Shown piece after piece: positions 36,790 to 49,786 of a stretch of 64,000 bases of DNA. Every line of letters begins with the position of its first letter. Within the stretch, counting starts at the first letter, position 1. This stretch comes from Poecilobothrus nobilitatus (Eukaryota > Arthropoda > Insecta > Diptera > Dolichopodidae). The stretch covers positions 3,162,001-3,226,000 of the forward strand of contig OX352773.1 in assembly GCA_947095535.1 (NCBI GenBank), in the 5' to 3' direction. The position numbers and the translations under genes were made by a program. The notes beneath the pieces were generated by a model. It was not told where the DNA came from. It worked only from the letters and a program-made list of their open reading frames with translations, and searched no databases.

Positions 36790-37780
36790 GAAACAGTTTT
36801 TTTTGTTTTGTAGTTGCATGTACTATGTTGCAAATGCAATATTTTAACAAATGTTTATTGTTGTTTCTGATTTTTTAATTTTTTTCATTTTTTATCCTCC
36901 TTTTTGTTTTACGATTTAACACGTAATATAAAAAGATTCAACAAAAGAAAAAGTTTTTATCAATACAAAAAAAAGTGTCAAAGAAAATTACATAAAAAGA
37001 TAGCAAACATGAAGGAAAATAACATAAATAAAATTGCAATTATTGTTTTCTTTGATTATTAATAAAAGAAAATCCCAGATTAGAAAGTTTTTATGTTAAA
37101 TCACACAAAATACATTTTTACAAGATTGCAAAAGTCTTGAAACTCAAATCGTATTAAAAAAGAGTTTTTTTTTTCCTTTTGAAAATTCAGTTGATAAAAT
37201 ATTACTTCTTCTGTTAAAAATAATTTATTGTGTTTCCATTATTTCAATTTTTTGAATAGTTTTGCTTTTGTTTAAAATGCATCACAATAATTTTATGATA
37301 TTACATAGCCATAGGATCTATTAAAGTATAGTATTTTACTCAGAATTAAAAATATATGAACATAAATATAAAACCACAAAACCCATATCCGTTTTCTAAC
37401 TACTTAACTTTTTCCTATTATTATTAATATATTATGGCAATTATGGCGAATTCTAATGCCAAATCTAAAACCTTGTCATCTGTAACTAGAGATACTGAAC
37501 AATAAACTAAAAGCGTACACTAAATTCAATATATGTTAATAGAAACAACTGAAAGAGACGAAGTGATACCATGACACGAAAAAAAATTTGAACCATACTA
37601 AAACAATCTGTATCAACTAATCTCAGGTAAAAGATACTATTTAACTTTTTTAACTTTAGTTAAGTTGATTTTTTCTTTTTAAAAATTAGACATCAGTGTT
37701 TATTTTTTTTACACACTATCAGAACACTAGGAATGGATTCCTTTATATATTATTGTAATTTTGGATAAAGGGAAAAGGAT
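36790..37780. other. AT-rich noncoding DNA
   Basis: Nothing recognised; a minor direct repeat GGATAAAGG...GGATTCGGAG lies at about 37764-37820. Confidence 0.5.
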
Positions 37781-37784
37781 TCGG

Positions 37785-38275
37785 AGGGAAATAAATAATT
37801 ATGGATAAAGGATTCGGAGACGAATCTTTAGATAGGTTCTTTTGGAAAAATTGTAAAATGGCGCATTTCCATCAAAGGGGAGCATATTGGATGGAAGCAT
37901 GTTCCACATTTTAGCAGTTCTCACAATAAATGCGTTTCCATAACCAGTTTTAAAAATTCTACGGATTTACGCGGTGTTGAAATGAGCACTTGCAGTTTTC
38001 CGAGTGATGCATTGGAATTGTTTATAGGGAGATATTATTGATTTTAATTCAATAGAGCAAATATGTGCAAGATATCTATATCATTATACGTGCATGATAT
38101 CTATAAAATAAGCTCCAATATTTTGACCAATGTTAAGAGGAGTAAGTGTTACCTGAAAGGCGCGCTAGCCAATTAGGTGTAAGGCACGATTTTGAATTTT
38201 GTTAATGGCAACTTAATGAAGTTTAGGAGTGCCAGCCTATATATATGAGTTGTACTTCATTGTTGTGCACTTAAC
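37785..38275 (-). pseudogene. LINE ORF2 C-terminal relic (jockey/CR1-like)
   Basis: On the minus strand the first block reads EYNSYI-(stop)-AGTPKLH then INKIQNRALHLIG, a stop, LTPLNIGQNIGAYF. A later block in another frame reads GYGNAFIVRTAKMWNMLPSN and then FSKRTYLKIRLRI. These follow the order of the post-RT region of many non-LTR retrotransposons ('EYCSHIWAGAP..LLDKIQNRALRLIG' then 'F..RTARLWNSLP..F....FK..V'). Several stops and frame changes show that it is dead. It is a different family from the 24.7-kb and 49.8-kb relics, judging by motif type. Confidence 0.75.
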
Positions 38276-38279
38276 TCAG

Positions 38280-40295
38280 TATTGGGATCATTTAGAATTC
38301 CAAAATTTTCTTCATCAAATTACATTTAACCCACCATGTTCTTTTTTGTACAGTATAGACATCAAAAATTTTTCTTCTGAAGATACCCATGCATTCATAA
38401 TATATTTTGGCATTCAACTAATTTTAATATTATGTGAAACAATTTTTTTTTTTTAATTACCTATTCCTTTATATTCCCAAATTATCCAAAAAAAAAAAAT
38501 TAAAAATTAGCTTTAAATTTTTAAACATTAGAAACTTTAATCATTCCTGTTACTTTATTTTTCTTCAATAACCCTTTGTTATATTATATTTTAGGCTTGA
38601 AAATCACTCAAAAAATACATATACTATTTAAAACATTTACATTTTCATTACATTAAAAGATGAAATTCTTTGAAATGTTGTGTTTTAAAGTATATATCAA
38701 GTTAACATTAAATATCCTGAAAGGAAATTACTTTTGTTTTTTGTATTTTTTTTTTCTATTCATTTTTTTTTTTTATATCCTGCTAATGTCATTTAGAGAT
38801 TGTAACTTTTTGTCTTTAATCGAAACAAAAGAAAATGCCAATATTTTGATTGCAATCAGCTAAAAAAAAACTTTTTTACAAAATATCGTACAATAATAGA
38901 AGGGGAAATGTCAATGTATGAATTCTTTTTGTTTGAAAAAGAAGAAAATCAAAACACTAATAAGAAAACAAAAGATTTATGTCCTGATAAAAATTTCAAT
39001 GAAAAGTAAAAATTCCCTTTAACTGAACTTGAAAACTTGATGTAGGATTAATTTGTAAATTAGAACAATTACCTTGTTTCAAAGATTTTTTTTTTTGTTT
39101 TTTCTACAAACGTTTTAAAGTGTAAATTTTGTATTTTAAGATCATTTGTTAAAGTTATCTTTAAAATTTTCACATAAAAATCTTATTCAATTGGTTCCAA
39201 TAGCACCAATTTCAATATCTTGTACATTATATTTTTTTTGTCTTAAATTTCTATTAAGTTAAAATTTTAGCATTCTGTCAGAACGTTCTTTTATTTCTGT
39301 TTCTGTCACATTGTTTTTACTAAGGTTAAACTGGACCTTTTGTAATTTTACTACTTAAAGTTTATTTGTGTCAAATTAGTTTTAAAACAAATTTCTGTTC
39401 CCGAAACACATCGCAAGTGTATGAATCGGCACAGTATCAAAAAATGAATCAATTTATGTTTGAAATATTTGTAATTGTTCACTATTGTTTTTGCCTTTGC
39501 AACAAGGAGGTTATAAATTAAAATTAAGACCCCAGTTTACATATCTTCAGAATTATTACAACAGGGAGGCAAAAGATAAGACCATTTTTGCACCCATACA
39601 TCCAACACTAACAAGTGTCATAATATTTCTTTATAATATTATAAAATGTCTGATATTATATTTTATTTTATCGACTTTAACTGATTCATATACGGTTATT
39701 TTGGAGTTGAAAAAGGCAACTTTATTTCTTATTCCTTGTTTCACATTAAAAATATCTCTAAAATATAGACAAAATCAGTTAATTTAATTAGCTTAAATTA
39801 CTAATTAAATACAACCAAATATTTATGATGAAAAAATTAAAAAGTACCTAATCAAAAAATTAAAATGTTTATTCTTATTTTATTTTTAATTTTAATAATT
39901 CATAATTTTTTTAATTTAAAACAAAACGTTTATTATGTACTATTGGAAGAAAATTCAAAAATAAATGAGGAATAAAATTCAAATTTTTCACAATATTAAA
40001 AAATTATCAAATAAAATTTTTTTGTTTTCTAATTAAATGTAACACTTTAATGCCCAGCTGCTAAAATAAAACGTAGTACGGTTTTATTTTTGACAACTAA
40101 TACTGCTGCTGGTGTCAAAAAAAATAGAAATGCATTGAGATGTATGAAAGGCGTTACATTAAATTGTATTATCATGACATTTATTTATGCAGCTAGAGAA
40201 AAAGTGCATTAAATTTTAACTTTTATACTAGGAAAAGTCAAACGTGTTGTCATCACATTTATATAATTGTATAATTTTAGCATTTCGCACTAATT
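38280..40295. other. AT-rich noncoding DNA
   Basis: A 100-codon plus frame at 39485-39787 is the longest, but its composition is that of chance frames. A 12-bp hairpin around AAAATAAAACGT...ACGGTTTTATTTT lies at about 40061-40090. No gene recognised. Confidence 0.5.
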
Positions 40296-40300
40296 TAATA

Positions 40301-40477
40301 TTTTTTTTTAATACATTTCTCTGCCACGTAAATGTGGGCAGGAAATTAAACAGCCTTTACTGTTCAGGTGTGGCTGTAAATGTCGTAAGGGGGTACGACG
40401 TGAGTGGGATTCGAACCCACACTCCCTCGGTGTTAACAGCGTATTTTATACGCTCTTACCCACTAGGTCAAGGCCCC
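40301..40477 (-). mobile_element. tRNA-derived SINE, copy 2
   Basis: On the minus strand the element has A box TGACCTAGTGG (40460-40470) and B box GGTTCGAATCC (40407-40417), the same anticodon-like stem as copy 1, the extra TCGTACCCCCTTACGAC segment, the shared body word CCACATTTACGTGG and a poly(A) tail (a T run at 40301-40309 on the plus strand). Possible target duplications are AATTTAATAT (40292-40301) and AATTTAATGT (40481-40490). Both promoter boxes are usable. Confidence 0.85.
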
Positions 40478-40489
40478 ACAAATTTAATG

Positions 40490-41598
40490 TTTTTAGACAC
40501 AAATTAATATACTTATTATCTTTATTGCTTTAGTTCAATTTCTATAATGTCCTATTTTTAAAAATGACTCTCATATATTTTTTATTTTTTATTTAAAAAA
40601 AAAAATATAAAAAATCAATCTGATAATTTATTTTATTATAGTGATATAACTAAAAATTAAAAATTCAACTCATTCGTTTTCCAAAATACAACTTACAAGT
40701 AATAAAAAAAAACCAAATCCACTAGGTATAAAATAATTAAAATTTAAATCGCATAAATTCAGTTTGTATTTGTATAGATATTGCAGATGAATATCTACTC
40801 AACTTTTTCCATTTTTACCAAATTTAAATAATTTTTTCTATATTTACTCGACAATATAGAATATAAATTTTATTTTTTCTCTGCAGAAGATTTTCTGTTT
40901 ATCAGAAGACTTTGTTTCAATTTATTTTTATTTTTCAGTTTTTATACTATTATTAATTACACCCAGTTGGCTATCCGCTGGTATTAAACAAGCTAAACTT
41001 CAGTGTTTAGTTAAAACTGCATTTGATTAAATAAAAAATGCAGTTTGTGTAATATAAATTGAAGTGTAAATATGTTATCATCGTCCCGTTAAATGTTTCT
41101 TGATGGATTTGGGTTTCAAACAAAGAAATTTAATACTAATTAAATGCTAAACCTATAAATAATAAATTTTAGTTAAAATGCCAAAGTTTAACGTATTCAG
41201 CTGACTTGTTACTATATTGTATCAAATATTCAAGAGGAGTCTTTAAATGGCTTACATAATTTGCACAAAAATTAAGACATTATTTGCAGTTTTTTATGTT
41301 CTTCTCTTTAATCGGTAGTTGCAGTTCTCCCATAATTAAAATACAGTTAGTAAGAGTAGAAGTAGAAGAAAGTAAGTAAAAGTAGAAGAAATTAATACAG
41401 TTAATTTAGCCAAGCCCATAAAATACAAATAGATTTTATTTTCTGTAGTTTAGAAACCTATTCGGAAGCTATTTTTGGAGTTGTTAAAACTTCGTAGACC
41501 AAAATAAGTCTTACAAAAAGATGATAGATGCAAATTTTTTGTTTTATTATACACTATTATGTCTCCACATTATGTGAAAATAAGAAGGGATGTAAAAC
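40490..41598. other. AT-rich noncoding DNA
   Basis: Short AGTAGAAG-type simple repeats around 41346-41390. No gene. Confidence 0.5.
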
Positions 41599-41602
41599 TA
41601 AA

Positions 41603-42250
41603 CGGTTTTAAAGGCGCATATTTTCCAAAAGGTAATAAAAATATTTTTAGTGTTTTACTTTTGGCAAATGATTCCTAAACAGGGGGAAGTACAAACATTT
41701 TTTCAGAAGTAAATTACAATAATTCTCGAGGATATTTCTTCTGCAAAAATTTTCAGGTTCTCACTAATAGCGTTTCGGAGATACGGAATAACGGATTTTT
41801 CAAAATTATAGATTTATAGAACCGTAAATTTTAATACAAAATTGCCAGAACTTATAAATTGATTTTTTTAAGTTATCGCATTGTTTAGCGTTTTTATTTT
41901 TCAAATATAATATTAAGTATAGAACTTGAGATATAAATATTTGAAAATAGGAACATTTTCAATCTTTGAGCAATCTTAATACGACATAATAGGATAAATC
42001 TTTTTAATCTTTCAATCCAAATGGCATATTATTTTCAATCAATTTGATTTTTGAGCGGCTATTGCTCCGAAATAGGTGGATCTGCATAAAAAACATTGTT
42101 TCATAACTTTAATTTTTTTAAGATACCTCCCATTGTTTAAATTTAATTGTTTTAATATTTTAAACGGTGTAAAAGTTTGGTAAACAGACGAACGGATAGA
42201 GTGAATTTAAAAGCAAATTTTAAGAATATTTTTTGGAAAATATGCTGAAA
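41603..42250 (+). mobile_element. Family C repeat
   Basis: Begins ACGGTTTTAAAGGCGCATA then TTTTCCAAAA, contains a degraded 'CCTAAACAGGGGGAAGTACAAA' block, 'CAAATGGCATA' and 'AAACGGTGTAAAAGTTTGG', and ends CAGACGAACGGATAGAGTGA then TTTTGGAAAATATGCTGAAA. Same order as the other copies; no open frame. Confidence 0.7.
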
Positions 42251-43224
42251 TATTATATATTATAATGTTATATAATAAAACAAGGCCAAAAGTTAAAAAA
42301 AAACTGGTAAATAAACATACAAAATAGGATAAGAATGTATAAATACTGAAAAATTTTATTAAAACAAAAAAGGGATAAGTATTTGCATTTTGGGATAACC
42401 AAAAATGAAAACTTAAAAGTTTTTTCTAAAAATTAAAATATTTCTATCAGGAGGATTGGGCTTCTATTTTTTTTTTAAGTATAAAAAAAAATATTTCTTA
42501 AAAAAAGTTTCTTTTTACTCATCGAATATTACCATATATTCATAAAACTTACCTTAAAACCTTAAAACTTTATTTATGATTCAATTCAGTCCTACTATTT
42601 AGTCCTACTATAGGTTTTTTGTATTACAATTTTTATAAATTGAACAAGAAACAAAAAATAGTTTTAACATTAAGGAAAAAGAAGTTTATGTTTTGTTAGA
42701 ACACAAATTACTAATTCAGGAGTAATAATTAACAAGCAAATTTAATTATTCCATGGGATTATGACTTTAATCGCAAAAGTCAATTAAAATTCAAAGAAAC
42801 TAACTTCAACGGCAGTATGATTTTAAATATTATCTAATTACAATTTAAAAATATTAAAAACGCTATGCTGTTTGAATTCTTGGGAAAAAATCTAATTAAA
42901 AGTTTCAAATTTGGTGATTAGGTGAAGTCCAAAATTTGAAAAAAAAAAATATCGAAAAATATTTAGGTAACCTATTTATTTATTACTATTTAGGTATATT
43001 GCGTCATTTTATATCGTACGCAAATTTTTCTTTTAAAGAATATATTAGCAATTACTTATTCAAAAACAAGTAAGATTAAATATACTAACGACGAATCGAA
43101 TATACGTAAAACTGAGCTTGAACTCGAATCTTACCTTTTCAAACAAAAAAGAACGAGTTAAAGTGTAGTTCAAGAGCTCCATTGAATTAAACAACAGCTT
43201 GATTAAACTAAGCTTGGTTTGATT

Positions 43225-44182
43225 TTAATTTTGGAAATGTGCTTTTTTGAAAACCCTTGGCATTTGATTTCAAGCTCAAATTTCAGGCTCAGTTTAATAC
43301 ATTTTACCGAATATCTCAGGAATTCCAATCAAACATCCACATTTTCAATTAACATCTAAAATTTATTATAGGTATTTTTAAAAAAGATATTCGATAAACT
43401 TATAGTTCAATACCTATAGCTAATATATATATATATATAGCTAATATATAGCTACATAGTAAAATTATTTAAAATTGGTTTACATGTGTTTAAATTTTTT
43501 TCATTTTCTAATTACTTTTACCTAATATGACATGACATTACAATATAATATTTTACAGATGTTATATATATTTTCATACTGTTAGATTTAATTTATTTGT
43601 GTTTTGACGAAAATACAGACACAAACAAACACAAAATTTACAACACTAACAACAAAGTCAAATAGCCTTAAACATTTATTAAGTTATACACAAAAAAAAA
43701 ATAAAGGTAATTTAAAATAGTTAAATAAAACTAACTAAGGGTTGGTTGTTTTTTTTTTTACTTTTTACCTCAAGACATGTTCTAAATTCAAATTATCTGC
43801 ATAATTATGTTGGTCAGGTACTATATTAAATATATATATACCCAACCCACCCTATAGCATAGATAAATTGATATAATTCACCACAAGTTCGGTAATCAAG
43901 TTTTTTTTAGTTTTTCATTATACGAGTAAATTTCATTTAAAAACAAAAGAACAAATTTTTTTTTAAGAAAAAAAGGAATGGTTGATATCTGATAAATTCA
44001 GAATAATATTTTTAATTTAAAAATAATTTAGCTGAAAAAAAAAAAGATTTATTTAAATGTATTCAATTTATTATTTTAATTACTAGATAAAATTTTAATA
44101 AATTAAGGGGATAAAAATTAGAATATAACAAAGTAATGGAAAAAGCCAAGGGTTTTCAAGAAAAGCACATTTCCAAAATTAA
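43225..44182. repeat. 37-bp inverted repeat, arms about 880 bp apart
   Basis: 43225-43261 (TTAATTTTGGAAATGTGC...CCCTTGGC) is the reverse complement of 44145-44182 (GCCAAGGGTTTTCAAG...) apart from about two positions. The right arm is the 5' end of the family C copy at 44.1 kb. The left arm would be the same end of a second copy pointing the other way, but I cannot trace that body. Between the arms there is only AT-rich DNA and a (TA)n run (43421-43438). Confidence 0.8.
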
Positions 44183-44938
44183 AAAATATACCTTAATAAA
44201 CCTAGAGTAAAGAGTAGATATATTGGAAAATAAATTTGTTTGATTTTTTTTTTTGGTAAGAAAAATTGAGAAATAACAAATCACACTTCAAGATAACTTT
44301 CAAGATCAATTATAAGGTAACACTATACTATATAGCCCTATACTATAATATAATGTTGGAACTTTAATTTTGGTATATTACTTCAAAAAAACTTCGACAG
44401 GTGTCCAAATTACAGGTGTTTGAAAATAGAGAATTTTCAGTTTTTGACTCCTTACAGCTCCAAAACGGGGCGCGTTACAAAAATATTTTGTAAAATAACT
44501 CATACTTATTTCCAAATATCTAAGTCCTCTCAAAATTTTAAGTATCTAAGTTAAGCTGTTCGAAAGATAGAAGGAGTACAATCAAAAAATAACGCAAGAC
44601 AAAGCCACATATTTATTTTATACATATTGATAAAGTAAAGTTTATAAAACCAGCTATCGTTTGGCGTTTCCAGATTGAAAATATGCCTTATAAACCCTGT
44701 TTTATAACAATTTAAAGATAGGAATTTTTCGAACTTTGTAGGACTGTAGCTCCGTAACGGTTGGGGCTACAGAAAAAAGTTGTTCCACAAAATTAGTTTT
44801 TTGGTGGCGCCTATTAGTAGTTAAAATTTCATCGATTTATTTCAAACGGTGTAGAAGTTTTGTAAACACCCAGACGGACGGACGGACAGAGTGAGACTAA
44901 TAAGCACATTTTTTCAAAATTTGCTGTGCTAAAAAGGG
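44145..44938 (+). mobile_element. Family C repeat, most complete copy
   Basis: Starts GCCAAGGGTTTTCAAG with AAGCACATTTCCAAAA, then carries in order 'GGTGTCCAAATTACAGGTGT', 'TTACAGCTCCAAAACGGGG', 'CTGTAGCTCCGTAACGG', 'TTTCAAACGGTGTAGAAG' and (GGAC)n with 'AGAGTGAGACTAATAAGCAC', and ends TGTGCTAAAAAGGGATAAC. About 800 bp and no coding frame; best reference for the family in this window. Confidence 0.8.
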
Positions 44939-44944
44939 ATAACA

Positions 44945-45772
44945 CACACATATACTTTAATATACTTTTCAGTCTGTGAAGAGGTTGAAAGTATCATTGA
45001 GAAAACAATAATTTAATTATTAAAAGTAGTAGGAGTAGATTCTTTAATTGTCGATTTATTTAGTTAATTTATTTAATAATGATAATTGTTTTAAGTGATT
45101 TTCAGTAGGTATTGCAAATAATTTAAATTTTATTTTATTCAAGAACCATTTAAAAAGATACAATTTAAAAAAAAAAAGTAATAATAATTATAATTTATCT
45201 ATCTATTATAAATAAATGAAAAATTAATTTCGAATAATCGAAATCGAATGCAATTTTTGATCGAAGAAAATAAAGGTATGTTTAATCAGTAAAAGGTATC
45301 ATATACTTTATAATTAATTGAAATAAAGTTCAATAATCAAATATCATTTTATAAGTAACATAAAAATGTTTTTTTCCTTTTACTCTATTCGGTTCAGTTT
45401 TTTCATAAAATTTTCATAAAATATTTCTCCTTGCCCATCTATCATTCGTAATATCTGATTAATGATACACTAGAGTTAGTTGTTTTCGATTATATTAAAA
45501 ACAATGCCATCAATGCAATATATTTAATAATTACTTTTTCATAAAAAAAAATTCAATTTAGATTTAAATTTATAAATATATATATATATTTTTTTACTCG
45601 TTGAAAAAGAAAAACAAAATATGTTGAAGAATTTTTATTTTTTGGTTACCTGTATACCTATAGATATTATAAGTATAACTTTCATTAATATTGCAACGAA
45701 ATTCTTTTAAAAATTATGAAAATGTAGTAAAATCCTGTACCAAAAGATATAAATTAAAAAAAACAAAACAAA

Positions 45773-45806
<34 letters not shown>

Positions 45807-46215
45807 TAAATAAAAGAAAATATGGAATATGGAATATAAATATTCTGAAATTCCTGAGACTGCTGTCTCCTATGCTGCAAAATGAAAATTCTAATAAATT
45901 TAATTTCTGTAAATTTATTTAAAGAGAAAATGTTAAAAATTTTCAATCTTTTATTTTTTTTTTTTTCTTATTCACAATTACGATTATGTAATGAAAGTTT
46001 TTTTTCTTTAAAATAAAATAAAAATATAAAAATAAATATAAGAAACCTTTTACATAAAAAATATTAAAGAATTTAAGAATTTTCTCATTCATTGCAAAGC
46101 ATATAATATCAACAACAATAACATAGAACGGATCGGAGTTTTCTATTTTTAAAAATTATTCAAAATTGTTCACCTGTAAAATAAAAACATGAAAATGAAA
46201 AACAAGGCAAAATTT
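44945..46215. other. AT-rich noncoding DNA with a long (TA)n
   Basis: A TA microsatellite lies at about 45772-45807 and a shorter one near 45577. No gene. Confidence 0.55.
45772..45807. repeat. (TA)n microsatellite
   Basis: TA dinucleotides interrupted once by a C. It is the longest TA run in the window. Confidence 0.9.
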
Positions 46216-46221
46216 AATATT

Positions 46222-46725
46222 TTGGTTTTTAAAGGGGCAAATTTGCAAATTTTCATAAAATTTTTTATGTAAGAAAAAATTATGATAAATCAAAAGAAAC
46301 TTTCTTTCATTTTAAAGAAATCCTATATACAATCGAAAAAATCTGTGAACACAACATGTTAAATAATAATGTTGTAGATCCAATTTTTTCGTTTTACTTT
46401 GAAAAAACAATTGCTAAGTTGTTTAAGCTATAGATATCTAAAAAGAGCAAATTGTTTATAAAGCTCAGAATATGTCCTATCACGTTTAGAATGTTAAGAT
46501 TGTAAAAATGCTAATACAAAGTCTAAGATATACACATTTTAAAATTTTTACATAAAAATTTGATACTATAAAAGCAATATAAATTATTTTAAGAAACCTA
46601 TCCATAGTTAAAATTTCATTGTTTTATCTTAAGAGCAGAGTAGAGTTTAACAGACGGTCGGACGGCAAGAATAAAATTAATAAGAAAATGTTTACACATT
46701 TTTTTTTTGAAAAATGTGCTAAGAA
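46222..46725 (+). mobile_element. Family C repeat, strongly diverged
   Basis: Begins GGTTTTTAAAGGGGCAAATT, has CAGACGGTCGGACGGCAAGA near the end and finishes GAAAAATGTGCTAAGAAC. The order fits family C but the interior words are heavily mutated. Confidence 0.6.
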
Positions 46726-47032
46726 CTCTGTAAGAACTGTATAATTTTTCATAATATTATAAAATAAGGATATTTCATACTCAAATTAATTTTCAGTCCT
46801 TTCAGAATTTTTTTTTTTTTTAATTTTATTTATGTTAAGTTTTTTTAAGATTTAAATATTTATCGAACTTTGATGATTACGATTATTTAATAGAATTGAA
46901 TTTTATGTATCTTAATTGAATATTCTTTGGATGAAAAGTTAACCAAATGGTGTTCAATACTTATAAATATAAAAATTCCAAAAAATTTGACCCAAACCAC
47001 AATTTGTTTTAAAACTAATTATATACACCCAG

Positions 47033-47163
47033 AGAACTAGACATATATTAACATTTAAATTCTTCACCCAAATTAGTCTTATTAAATATTATAAAGGATT
47101 TGTCCTTATATAAAGCTATAAATATTTAAATGTTAAACGTCTATACTCTATATAGGTTCTCTT
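47033..47163. repeat. Imperfect 130-bp palindrome (possible MITE)
   Basis: Outer AGAGAAC and inner AACATTTAAAT are found inverted at the two ends (about 47033-47064 and 47127-47160), with a TAGAC word between them in each arm. Arms differ in length, so pairing is interrupted. No target duplication identified. Confidence 0.45.
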
Positions 47164-47164
47164 G

Positions 47165-49625
47165 TCTATTAGGTATATGATTAAAGCATGTATATAAATT
47201 CAGCCAAATATAATAAGTTAAACCAATTGGTGTATGGATTTAACCTATAAAATATATTTTCCTAAATTTAATCAAGAATAATCAAAAGTAAAGAATACAA
47301 AAAGTATTTGAACATTTATTTATTGTTTTGATCAACAAACATGAATTTAAACGGTTTCCGCCTTTAATGGAACTTTGAAAAATAAAATTTTAAGTTATTT
47401 CATTATATTATTCATTATTCTTATATTATTTATTTTCAGCCAAACAAAGCATATATATAATATAATTCTTAGGATTCATCTGTCCAACTAAGACTTCTCT
47501 TTACCTATTACAGAAAGATTTACTGTTTTTGCAACAGCAAAATTTTTTTTTCGCAAAAAAAAACAAAAACCAAATAAATATGTAAATATTATTTTATATA
47601 CATTGTGTTCATTGCCTCATTTCCTTAGGAAATAAATGGAAATATACTTTGTGATCTCTAATACAATTTCTTTTGCTGGGGAGATGAGATTGTTTTTTTC
47701 AAAGTACTTTTGTAAAATGTTTTTTTTTTTTTGTCTATAAAAAAAATTTATTTCAGTTTCAATATTTCATTTAAAAAAAAAAATATTTTTTCTTTTCTTT
47801 CATTATTTTTTGTTTACATTTTTCTTTTTATTTTAACATGCCTAAAATTTCTTCATTTTTCTCCAGCTCATAAGATTTTCGATGATAACCTGTTAATGTG
47901 ATGAATTTTCTTTCTTTTGAAATTTTTTATGCCATTTTTTTTAAAAGAAATTTATTGCACGACCTTTTTTTTTCATAGAACTTTAAATATATTTTAATTA
48001 AAGTTTGTTTGTTCTAATAAACAATTTATTGCGAAAAGTATTTGGATCTGTTTAAGATTCACAATGGTTTTCCAAAACGAATAAAAATGAATATTTGGTG
48101 CTACAAAAAAAAAAATTAAAAAGACTTTCTTCCCAATTACGTCTAAGGCAACAATTTCCAATTATGTCTAAGCTATAATTTATATTAAAGCTGTCGGATT
48201 TGAATGTCCTACTAAATTTGATCCTTTAGAGATTAAAAACCATATGTATAGATAAGTTACTGTAAGTTTCAAACTTTTGAAGTATAATTATTTAACTCCA
48301 AATAAATTTTTTTTCTGTTTCTAAACTAAGATTATGTAATTAGTATTGTTTTGAATTCAGATTAAAAATATCTTTATTTACTTTAGTATCACATATATTA
48401 AAATTTAATAACGACTGCGTCTATCCATTTTTAATCTAATAATTCTTTAAATACCTTTAAAAAATATTCAAAAAAAATAAAAGATTAAGTGCGTATAGGT
48501 ATATCTACCAGATCAAAAAAAATATTCTAAAATTAAAATATGCATGTATTATAATAAAATGTCAGAATTCAGATATTCTACGACAAAGAATGTACTTTAT
48601 ACAGATCTAGAAAATATTTCATTAAAAATCACTTGAATCTTATGGTATTATACTTGGTATATTTCCTATATACCTAAATAAAATATTAATATTTAAATCA
48701 TCTTTCTTAAAGTATATAATAAAGCATCTAATTGAAATGATTAGTGATAACCATTATAAGAAAACGGAATTTAAAATAAATTTTCCACAAATTGTTTAGA
48801 AAGTTTTTGTTAAAATTATCTAAAATTAGAACATCATCGTTAATTCTGTATAAAACACTTCATGTTGTATTTTACATTTTGTTTTCTTACAAAACAAAAA
48901 TTCTTTCTCTAATTCCTATCCTTATTTTTTTTTTCCGCTTTCTGGTTTATTTTTTACTTTTCGTATTTTTGTTAATGGTTTCTAAGTAAACATTGTTGAC
49001 CTCAAGGAATAACATTTAATAAATGTTACTTTTAATTTAGTGATCACCCTCCTTAAAATTTTACACAAGTCAAAAAAATTGCTATACTAACTATAAATAA
49101 TTGTATATAGATATTTTTCAAATAATATATACATATATATATATATACTTAAGTTAAGGCAAAAAGAAATTTTATTTTTTCTTTTACATATGTATATAAG
49201 AAAATAAACGGACACAGGGATAAAATAAAAAATTTTCTTTTTGATGTTTTAAAGCTTTTAAATTGTTATAAATAATATTTGGTCATGATATTTTTGTTTG
49301 TTTTTTTTTTTTTTTTTATTTTATTTTAATGAATTTTTTCACAAAAATTACTTTCAATTTTTTGACTTTATTAAATTGGTTTTATTTCTTTTATTAGTAA
49401 TGAATAAAAGGTGAAGATATAAAAAAAACGAGTTCTTTATAATTTGATATAACATTTTACTAAAATTGTAATAGTTATTAAGCGATGCTCTTATGATACC
49501 TAGTAATAAAAATTATTTAACAAAACAAAAATTTTTATTAAATTTTGGGATAAAAAAATGTTTGCATTAAAAATAAAAATAATTTTTAGGGGTTAAAGTA
49601 AAATCAACTCTTTATAATTCGAAAA
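47165..49625. other. AT-rich noncoding DNA
   Basis: A 25-bp tandem duplication CCAATTA(C/T)GTCTAAG lies at 48132-48181. Otherwise homopolymers and chance frames only. Confidence 0.55.
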
Positions 49626-49627
49626 AA

Positions 49628-49786
49628 GGGGCCTCGGTAGACTAGTCGGTAAAAGCGTATAAAAAACGTTGTAAGCACCGAGGGAGTGTGGCACACACAC
49701 GTCGTAAGAATAATTTCCCCTTACGACATTTACACGCCTGAAAAGGAAAGGCTGTGTAATATGGCAGTGGCATTTATGTGGCAACA
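49628..49786 (+). mobile_element. tRNA-derived SINE, copy 3, B box deleted
   Basis: Matches copies 1 and 2 (GGGGCCTCGGT, the anticodon-like AGCGTATAAAAAACG, CACCGAGGGAGTGTGG, 'CTTACGACATTTACACGCCTGA'), but the sequence jumps from GAGTGTGG straight to CACACACACGTCG, removing the B box, and the A box is altered to TAGACTAGTCGG. The poly(A) tail is gone. It therefore has no working pol III promoter. Its 3' end runs directly into a LINE relic on the opposite strand. Confidence 0.8.

Noticed and set aside
39485..39787. 100-codon plus-strand open frame
   Set aside because: Composition is hydrophobic/K/N-rich as expected from AT-rich DNA; no motif, no start context, no homologous look.
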